Shown here piece after piece: positions 55,689 to 64,000 of a DNA stretch of 64,000 bases; position 1 is the first letter of the stretch, and each line of letters begins with the position of its first letter. Source of the stretch: Planoprotostelium fungivorum (taxonomy: Eukaryota > Evosea > Variosea > Cavosteliida > Cavosteliaceae); the NCBI GenBank assembly GCA_003024175.1, contig MDYQ01000102.1:1-64000 (forward strand). Direction: 5' to 3'. The notes under the pieces were generated by a model, which was not told where the DNA came from, searched no databases, and saw only the letters and a program-made list of their open reading frames with translations. The translations under genes were made by a program, and so were the position numbers.

Positions 55689-58600
55689 ATGGATTATCAA
55701 GACTATCCAAATTCACCGAGCATAAGTAGCATTCAGCTAGACGAGGTAATGTTGTAACACGTGAAACATAATCTCTTAACTCGAACAGGCACCACCCATG
55801 GGTCTCAACGTAGAGAGTGAAACGTGGCAGAGAACTCTGGACAGAGTTGTCTCAGCAGTGGTTGCCATTCGCTTCTGTACAGTCAGACATTTTGATACAG
55901 AGCGTGCCTCCTTCTCTGTAGCCACTGGTTTCATAGTAGACAAAGCCAAAGGTCTCATTCTGACCAATCGTCACGTTGTTCGACCGGGACCAGTGACGGC
56001 CGAGGCCATTTTCTTAGACCACGAAGAGATTAAATTGTATCCCGTGTACAGAGACCCTATACATGACTTTGGATTCTTCAGGTTCAATCCAGGTGTGTTC
56101 ATTATCATGTGTGACGTCAGACGATGGTCCGACGCATACTCCTTCCATCTTGTATCTCCACTCATTCTGAACAGCTGACGTCAAGTTCATGGACCTCAAA
56201 GAGATCGAACTCGATCCCGAAGGCGCAAAAGTTGGCATAGAAATTCGTGTCGTCGGGTATGCCATTTCATTCATACATCTCAGCCTCTCTTCTCCTTTCA
56301 TCAGTCATTCATTTTCATGTCATCCATTGTCCATATCGATGTCTGATGCTTCATTCCCAGAAATGACGCCGGAGAAAAACTCAGCATCTTGTCTGGCACC
56401 ATCGCCAGAATGGATCGACCCGCTCCCTTCTACGGAGATGACGAGTACAACGACTTCAACACATTCTACTACCAAGCTGCATCATCTACGAGTGGTGGCT
56501 CTTCGGGTATATCTACACATCCATCTCATCCATCTCTTCTATCTTCTCATCCACCTCAATTTCCCGTCTCATGTTCTAATGTTCTCATCTCATCAAGTTC
56601 TCATCTTCTCCTATTCCTCTCTCAATTCTTCCCAGGTAGTCCCGTGCTCAATCTAACCGGAAAGGCCATCGCACTGAACGCCGGCGGCAGAAGAAAGGCT
56701 GCCTCTTCCTTCTACCTCCCTCTACATCGAGTCAAGAGGGTTCTGCAATACCTGCAGAACGACAATTTGAAGCCACCCAGGGGTGACCTTCAAACCGTAT
56801 TCCGCCACACACCCTACGACGAGGTGAGCCACGTGATCAGGCCGCATGGGTCTCATTTGGGATAGGTACACCGATTGGGACTTCGCGGCGTGACGGAATC
56901 GACTTTCAGAAAAGAAAATGCGAACGAGACGGGAATGCTCGTTGTAGATTCAGTCATCCCAGAGAGCCCATCGTACAACGTCTTAGAGCCGGGAGACGTC
57001 ATCGTCAGGTGATCTCATCGAGATTTCTGAGAAATTTCTGAGAAGTTTCAGCCTGCAGGGTGAACTGCTGACGCAATTTATCCGGCTGGAGGACATCATG
57101 GACTCACACGTCGGACAGACCGTAACCATAGAGGTGATGACGTCATCGTTCTACGGAACCATCTGACACCAGCAGATCGAGAGGGGAGGTGTTCCCATGA
57201 CCCACAAATTGCCCATTGTCGATCTACATCAATTGGAGCCCAGCACTTTTCTCGAGGTAAGTCGTGGCTCGTTGTAGATGACGAAATGTCGAACGTTCGA
57301 TAGGTTGGTGGTGGTGTGCTGCACGAGTTGTCTTATCAGCAGGCGCGCAATCACAGACTCCCCGTTGGTGGAGTCTATGTGGCATCCGATGGCTACATGC
57401 TTGGAAGAGGAGGGCTCCACAAGGGCACAATCATTCGTGCCGTAGGCCAGACGGAGACTCCAAACTTGGAGTCGTTCGCAAAGGTAGAGACGGTGTAGGT
57501 CACGTGACCACTGACGTAGGCAGGCCATCTGCTCGTACAGCAATGATTCAAGAGTGCCCATACAGTACTTCACCGTTTCAGACAGACATCAGTCGCGTCT
57601 CAGCGTCATCTACATCGATCGCTGTTGGCACGGCATGCAGGTGAGAAGAATAAAACGAAATAAAAATCCATTTGGGACTCAACCTTTGCAGATGTGGACG
57701 AAGGACGACGCTCTGGGACTTTGGACGGCGTCAGACTGTCTTCCCGCTCCTGAGCCGGCCTTTGTTCCAAAACCAACACCCGTTAAGACATTGAAGAGCC
57801 CGATGGAGCTCGCGAACGAGATCGTCAAGTCTATGGTAATGGTGTCCTTCCACATTCCCTACGTCATCGATGGTGGCAGCAGGTGAAGAGAGTGGCTGTA
57901 GTTGTAGATTGACAAGCTCAGCGACAACTATCTCGGCTCCGGTCTCATATTAGACGCCGAGAGAGGATTGATTCTCGTCGATCAGAACACTGTGCCGCTT
58001 GTTCTGGGTGACCTCCTCGTCTCTTTCGCATCCACTGTCGTGAGTCATAACCTGCACTATCAGTCACGTGACCTCCACAGGAAATTCCAGCGAGAATTCG
58101 TTACATCCACCCCATCCACAATTTCGGCATATTGCAGTACGACCCTAAGCTCCTCGTCAATTCTGGGTTTCAATCAGCCAACATCTCGATGGAGCCTTTA
58201 GAAGCTGGCGCCGACGTCTTTCTCGTCGGTTTAACTCGCACCGATCAGCCGTTCTGCCAGAAGACGACCGTATCAAAGATAGAAGAGCTCTTTATCGGCG
58301 AAGCCAGACCACCCAGGTGTGACATCTATCGCGAGGTCCACGCCATCAACTGATGTCGATAGATTCCGTGCGATCAACGAGGATGTCATCCATTTAGAGA
58401 AGGCGACGTCCTGCGTGGGAGGTGTTCTAGTGGACGAGAATAGAAAGATCCGCGCCTTGTGGGCCTCTTACTCTTCCTCCGAGAAGAAGAACCCGTCCGA
58501 GTCGTTCGAGATATTCAGAGGCCTCCCCCTCTATCTCATCCAGGAGATCATCGAACCACTGAAGAGAGACGAGGTGGAGGTCACGTGACTGATGACGTGT

Positions 58601-59733
58601 GATGACGTCATACAGATCCCACGCATTCGATCGCTCGAGGTCGAGTTGTGGCCCATCGCCCTGTCGAAAGCGAGAGATCTAGGACTGGGGGAGAAGTGGA
58701 TACAAGACATAGAAGACAAGTACGTCAGGCGACACATCCTCTGCATCAGGAGGATCGCAGCTAAGACGGACGCGTCGACGAAGTTGAAGACAGGAGACGT
58801 TCTCATCGCTGTGAACGGTGACGTTGTAACCAATTTCAGAGAGGTGAGAGGGAGTGGCTGGATGTAGATGCTGAATCGATGTCATTAGGTAGAGAATCTG
58901 ACTCGAGAGAGGGAGTCTGTGAGTCTGACTCTCTTGAGGTGAGAGAACTGTGGCGGGTTGTAGATTGACGAGGAGTAGAAACCAGCAGGAGATCGTCATG
59001 GACGTGAAGACGACCCTCCTAGAGGGTATCGGAACCGATAAGGTAGAGAGCGTCTACGTTTCTTCCTCTTTCACTTACGCCTCACAGATCTTGTCTTGGT
59101 CTGGCGCCATCCTGCAGAACACACACAGGGCCGTATCTCAGTTGGGCTTCACCTACGAGGGTGTCTTCTGTTCGAGATGGTTCTACGGCTCGCCAGGTAA
59201 GAGAACGCATCCACCGCATCTGAAGAGAAACAGCACACCAATTTGGACTGAGGGCAGTCCATTGGATCGTGGAAGTGAATGGTAAGAGGACTCCAGATCT
59301 GGAAAGCTTCATCAAGGTCGTGCGCAACGCCGGAGACGAAGCCTTCCTCCGTTTGAAGCTGATGGGAATGCAAGACAAGGTAAAACGTGGCAGATCGACG
59401 AGAGAATGATGGCGACATAGGTATCCGTCCTCACCATCAAGACGGACTTGCACTACTGGCCCACCGTTCTCATCAGTCTGGACAAATCGAGCGGACAGTG
59501 GAGCTCAGAGAGGATCACAGCCATTCGCAGCACGTTCAATACGCCCGTGTTGGGACTACCTTCAGATTCACCCACCAGTGATCTACTGCGAAAACAGGTG
59601 AGAGCGTCGGAGATGTTGTAACTGAAGAGAGCAGATGGAGTTGACGAGACAGAAATACGCCGCCGCGAGCGAACTGTTGAGGGTGAACAACTCAGAGTCC
59701 GCTCATGCTCCACAGCAACATCACGCGGAGTGA
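55689..59733 (+). CDS. Nma111-type HtrA/DegP serine protease with PDZ domains (arm 2 copy)
   Basis: Mirror of 17621-21665; no coding difference was seen. The catalytic His, Asp and Ser segments ([23 protein letters not shown]) are intact, so both copies should encode active protease. Introns at 57257-57303, 57883-57921, 58844-58888 and 58939-58978 carry the shared core. Its 3' end lies 57 bp from the next divergent patch. Confidence 0.9.
57257..57303 (+). repeat. Intron carrying the shared intron core (Nma111-like, arm 2)
   Basis: Mirror of 20051-20097; contains GTGGCTCGTTGTAGATGACG. Confidence 0.75.
57883..57921 (+). repeat. Intron carrying the shared intron core (Nma111-like, arm 2)
   Basis: Mirror of 19433-19471; 39 nt. 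Confidence 0.75.
58844..58888 (+). repeat. Intron carrying the shared intron core (Nma111-like, arm 2)
   Basis: Mirror of 18466-18510; 45 nt. Confidence 0.7.
58939..58978 (+). repeat. Intron carrying the shared intron core (Nma111-like, arm 2)
   Basis: Mirror of 18376-18415; 40 nt. Confidence 0.75.
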
Positions 59734-60731
59734 ACCGATGGATTTGATGCTGTAGATAGATAAAGACATACATCCTCTCGTCTCATGGTTTGGCTCAGAG
59801 GGTTGGTGCATTTCCTAAATGACTGCGATCCACTTCTGGTAGCTGAATGATATCGTGAATGACTAAGAAACAGTGCATTTATTTGCGGTGATAGATCCAC
59901 TCAAGAGCAGCCTTACAATCTCAGTATAACCATTGAAGGCGAGAGTAGTCGACTTACAATCTCACTGCGACCCAACAACAGGAAGCGTCAAGATTCAACA
60001 TTGCCTCCTTCCACTGCCAAAAGCAGATGATTGGTCAGCCAACCAGAGAAGCTGTCCACTGGGAACATCAGAAGAGTTGATTTGCTACTGAGAGTCTCAC
60101 CGATGTCTTTCCACAACTAGTATGTGAAGCAAAGAACGGCAAACTGTCACCTCTTTGTGTCCTGAGATCCGTTTCTTGTATCCATTGCCCCCTCTGAAGA
60201 TCACTTTTGTAACATCGGCTCGAGATGATGCTGTGAAAATGAAACCAGTATCTGACCACATGATGCCGTTGGGTTGAACCGTTTCAGAGCAGAGATGCAG
60301 CTAATGATGAATGGAATCATCTACAGTCGCGACATCACGAAGGTCTTGAGATCAAGATCGAAGAAAGTAGTGAGGCACCTATAGACGAAATACGCTGAAG
60401 CTGTTACCCGCACATCCTCCCTTCGGACAGGACCTTCAGTGCACTGTCCACCTTGAGGCCGTAATTTATCGGAAGTAGATGAAATCTTCTGCGGAGTTTG
60501 GGAAATTTCGGTTGTTACACGGTTACAATCTGTGGCTTCTGATGCGGTTGCTGGAAAGACTGGAATCCCATTCAAGGCACAAGCACGTGTTCCAGAAAGC
60601 GCGATGGTGAGATGAGAGGGGGACGAGCGTTGACTATCGTAGAGCGACAAAGGGAGTGGTCTCAATCGAGAGGGAAGATGCAAACACAGCAGTGAACAAA
60701 TCACAAAGGTGAGATCGTCTACACGAGACAG
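59734..60731. other. Divergent intergenic region upstream of the membrane patatin (arm 2)
   Basis: About 899 bp (59790-60688) aligned only in blocks with the 571 bp of arm 1. Shared blocks include TTTGCGGTGATAGATCCACT and GACCACATG. There is extra sequence in arm 2, for example the repeated CTTACAATCTCA at about 59914 and 59955. No gene is supported. Confidence 0.6.
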
Positions 60732-63729
60732 ATGGCTGATGATATTCAGATCGACAAGGGAGTCTTTGGAGATCTTCCAAATAAAGAGATCTATTTGTGT
60801 TTATCTGGCGGTGAGTGCTAACCTCGTTACGATTCAAGTTAAGACTGAACAGGTGGAGTCAGAAGTGCAGCCCTGAGTTGGGGTGTTTTAGAATACTTGA
60901 TGCAGAAGGAATTCAATCTGAAGGTGATCTCACTCGTCACACGCAAGCTGAAGTGGAACTTCAGCAACTATATTGTGTCTCCGGAGGAGGCTATACTGGA
61001 TCATCCTTTGTACAGAATCTCCACATGTACATGAAGGACGGTCTATCCTATCGAGGTGAACTGAAACATCTATTTCGTCTTCGCTGATCGTTTTCTCACA
61101 GAAGCCGTACAATCCTGGTTGAAAGTGACCGTTCATCTTCCCTCATGCGAAAAATCCGAAACTGAAGAGAACAGGAGAGACGAATGGAACAACATCCAAA
61201 CGTCGCCTGCGACTGCGATTCGCCTATCACTGGATTCAGAGACACCTTTCTCTTCCTCTCTGCTCGTGAGTTACGTTTTCACGATGTCATCTCACCTCTC
61301 GCAGTCATACTCACGTTTGTTCTGGCTGTCTTTGCTCACGTGCCGTTGTTCTTCTTCAACGGAGTCTTAATCGCCGCCATATTTGGCGACATGTATCGAA
61401 CGGACGCGTATTACGGGTGGTACCCTGCTCTGGGTTTATTTTCCGTCACCTTATTGCTGTGGACTTTTGTCAACTTTACAAAGTGAGAAGAAATGGATGT
61501 GATGGAAACTGAGAGAAATAGACCGAAGACGAATTCGTGGATGCGAATAAGAAATGCAGCGACGGCCATGTCTTCCATCTCTCTCATCTTTGCATTTCAA
61601 CTCGTCTTTCTCATCTTGGAGATACCCAACGATGATTTCTGTGAGTCATCGTACACATCCATACAAAACTCTTCTCGATCATGATGATGATCACCTTCTC
61701 ATCTTCTTTCAGCTCGAGCGGGTAATTCTCTCACGTGGGCCTCTCTTCTCCTCTGGATCGTATTGGGACGAATTTTCGGTGACATCTCATCCTCCGTTCA
61801 TCCCTCACTCGTTCTCAGATGCCTTCGTCCCCGGGAAGAGCTTCGGCATCTTGTCTGCCATCGTCTTCGCTTTCTTCTGCTCCCTTCCTACTTGGTGGAG
61901 GATCGAAAACCCGGACAGCAGAGCGTTCGACGTCGTTCTAGGTATCATGGCCATCATCTGGCTCGTACCCTTCAATCTACTCAGTCAAACTTGGTGAGTT
62001 CAAGCTTCTGGCGACTTGAGATGTTCACAACTTGGCAGGTTACACACTTATTATCGATGGAGGTTACAGAGGCAGTGGTACAAGGATTCAGGTTTCTTCG
62101 GTCTCACCGGCATATTTGCACGATTTATCAAGTGTTGTGGCTCCAGCACTACATTGGGAGAATTGAAGGTGCGATACGAGAGACAGAGTGGACGTGTGAC
62201 ATCATCAGGTGGAAGAAGGTAAGATACCGATGTACAGTGGAGTGGTCTCTGTCAACGGATGGAAGCACAAGGCCACATACGATCATAAGAGTTACATTAT
62301 GACCATCAATTCGGGTGGTGTGGGGAAGATCCACGAGTGTGATATCGAGGTAAGAGGAAAAGAAGAAATAGATGAAGAAGAGACGGATAGATCTGACTTT
62401 TGTAGATACCTCTTCAGAGTTATCGATTGAGTTCGGCCATGACAACGTCGGGTGCAGCCATTGCCATACAAATGGGCGAATTTAATAACGCTCCCATGAA
62501 GTAACAATCTCTCACATCTCACACACATTCGATTGATCGATCCATCCAGATTCTGGCAGAGTCAATGCGGTTTAGGCATGGGAAACTGGTTGTCACCAGA
62601 TCATAGCAACCAATTCATGCGACCCACCCTCATCACAGTCTACCAACTCATCTTCCCCATCATCGCCGCCTTCGTTGCCTTCCGAAAGATCGATCCGCTC
62701 TACTTGGCCATTCCTTTCGGCATCTTCATCATCACCATCTTCATCGGTATGGCCTTCTCCCCTCGCTACAGGTGAGCTCATCTTCTCATCTTCTCATCTT
62801 CTCATCTCACATCCTACGAATAAGATGTATGAAATCATCAGCATTGATAGAACGATAGGATCGTACGTTGGACGTACTGGATTCCTCTCGTCTTCACGTT
62901 CTACCAATTCCTCGATCTATTCATCGTCGGTCAAAAACCAGAGCCACCACGCATGTACTTGTCAGATGGAAACTTCGCCGATAACTTGGCCCTCTTTCCA
63001 GCTATCAAGGTATGGAGCCTCGCTACACGATGGATGACATGGATACAGGAATGCCGTCAGTACATCATCATGGTGGATGGAAGTGAAGATTACGAAGAGA
63101 AGAGTGAAGACCTGTTGATCAGTCTCAATCTGGCCAGAAAACACGACGGTGTGTCTTTTGCTCCCGTGAGAGCGGACGGCAGCACGGACGATCGTGACGT
63201 GGGTGAGTGGCCTCGTTGTAGATGGAGTGAGCTGATTGAGATCAGAATCTGCCATTCGATCGTTCGCCAAGGAGAAGAACAATCCACTCTTGCTCGTGAG
63301 AGTTATCTATGAGCCAGAGAAGGGTGAGACAACGACGGAGGAAAATGAACTGACGACACTCAGGAGAAGATTCGAAAGAAGGTCTCATCCTCTATTTGAA
63401 GCCACGAAGACGCTTTGCAGAGAAGGTGGATCGATGTAGAATCATGATCGCGTGGGACTGACTCATCACAGGTAATGGGAAAGGAAAAGATTGAAAACTT
63501 GCACGGTTTCTGCTTCAAATGTTGCCACACCCCCGCCTTCTCTTTCACGAAAAACTTTTGCAACGAGTTTCCTCATCACAAGACGAACAATCAATTCATC
63601 TCGAAAGAGATGTTCGGTTGTTACAGTGAATTGGGTTATAAGACTATGGAGCACATCTTTCAGCAGTATTACGGAAAGGATCACGTCCGCTACGAAGACC
63701 AGCCGAGAGGGAAAGCCATGGAAGTATGA
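60732..63729 (+). CDS. Multi-pass membrane patatin-like phospholipase (arm 2 copy)
   Basis: Mirror of 13953-16950 with the same exons and catalytic segments. The coding part and the 41-nt intron between oxyanion loop and nucleophile are unchanged, whereas the upstream region is rearranged (59790-60688). The two copies may thus be expressed differently. The intron at 63203-63245 carries the shared core. Confidence 0.82.
63203..63245 (+). repeat. Intron carrying the shared intron core (membrane patatin, arm 2)
   Basis: Mirror of 14437-14479. Confidence 0.75.
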
Positions 63730-63832
63730 TAGATTTGTACAGAACCGTTCAGCTTCTCCCTCATTCATCCCGATGCATAGTCAACATTGGATTGGATGCC
63801 TTGTGTTGTCCTTCTTGACGTTCATTCATCGT

Positions 63833-64000
63833 ATGATGGGTCTCATGCACCGGGAAGAATCAGAGCGAAAGAAAGAGGAAGTTCCCCTCCGGAAAAATAT
63901 TCATCCGGTTGCAACATGCAGTGACACAAAAAACCGAGCGATGGACCAATCAGGTGTCCTCGATGAAGTCGACGTAGGCCACGTATCTGGCGCTTCAAAA
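63833..64000 (+). CDS. TGL4/SDP1-type lipase, 5' exon only, cut by the right edge (arm 2 copy)
   Basis: Starts MMGLMHREESERKKEEVPLR and continues NIHPVATCSDTKNRAMDQSG to the end of the window. Compared with arm 1 (MMGLMYHLELPGETERKKEE) the N-terminus is four residues shorter with several substitutions, and Gly/Ser differs in ATCGDTK/ATCSDTK; from MDQSGVLDEVDVGH on the two agree. The in-frame indel supports genuine allelic or paralogous divergence of coding sequence rather than sequencing error. Confidence 0.8.
   Translation, partial: MMGLMHREESERKKEEVPLRKNIHPVATCSDTKNRAMDQSGVLDEVDVGHVSGASK

Larger units (their letters stand above)
49005..64000 (-). repeat. Arm 2 of the giant inverted repeat
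   Basis: Reverse complement of about 13680-28240; it continues past the right edge. It differs from arm 1 at 49005-49244 (inner edge), 54026-54312 (microsatellite intron and flanking exon of UAP1), 59790-60688 (patatin upstream region, 328 nt longer here) and 63737-63915 (5' part of the TGL4-like gene). Confidence 0.93.

Overview
The window is eukaryotic nuclear DNA from a compact, intron-rich genome. Almost every recognisable gene is broken by short spliceosomal introns, many of only 31-50 nt, with GTGAG/GTAAG donors and AG acceptors. Genes are packed tail-to-tail or in divergent pairs with 80-260 bp between start codons. IFT54 implies a cilium at some stage. The TGL4/SDP1-type lipase, the Nma111-type protease, a CRP-type LIM protein, an MGAT4-like glycosyltransferase, an F-box/SPRY protein and a fungal-type beta-helix protein together fit a unicellular opisthokont-like or other protist lineage. 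The proteins are too divergent for me to name the organism.

Layout. 1-10.6 kb: a leucine-rich-repeat gene cut by the left edge, a divergent TFIIB, a large single-pass membrane protein diverging from casein kinase 2 alpha, a stretch without a clear gene, and an ankyrin relict. 10.6-28 kb: a small CRP-type LIM protein, a TGL4/SDP1-type patatin lipase, a multi-pass membrane patatin, an Nma111-type HtrA/PDZ protease, UAP1, a LIM/coiled-coil protein and an unrecognised gene. 28.2-49 kb, present once: a beta-helix secreted protein, a frame-broken ankyrin protein, an Arf GTPase fused to a second domain, an unrecognised gene, IFT54, an acidic possibly WWE-like protein, F-box/SPRY, GT54, NOL12-like, a linker-histone/WWE fusion, several small unknowns and a short-chain dehydrogenase. 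49-64 kb: the 13.7-28.2 kb block again, in inverse order and orientation, running off the right edge.

The dominant structure is therefore a giant inverted repeat, with arms of at least 14.5 kb around a spacer of about 20.8 kb. Most of the arms looks identical, including introns and intergenic DNA. Difference is confined to four sharp patches: the 5' end of the TGL4-like gene, the region upstream of the membrane patatin, a UAP1 intron with flanking exon, and the inner edges. In the UAP1 patch the coding changes I compared are all synonymous, so both versions look like real genes rather than noise. Either a palindrome is being homogenised by gene conversion, or a diploid assembly has joined two haplotypes head to head. 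A 243-bp tandem duplication joined by a single N inside GT54 (41803-42289) shows that allele-joining errors do occur in this assembly.

Two further observations stand out. Seven different introns in four unrelated genes share a core close to GTGGCTCGTTGTAGATTGAC, suggesting introner-like intron gain. The Arf protein combines a Cys in place of the catalytic switch-II Gln, loss of the Gly-2 myristoylation site, and a C-terminal domain resembling a bacterial uncharacterised family.
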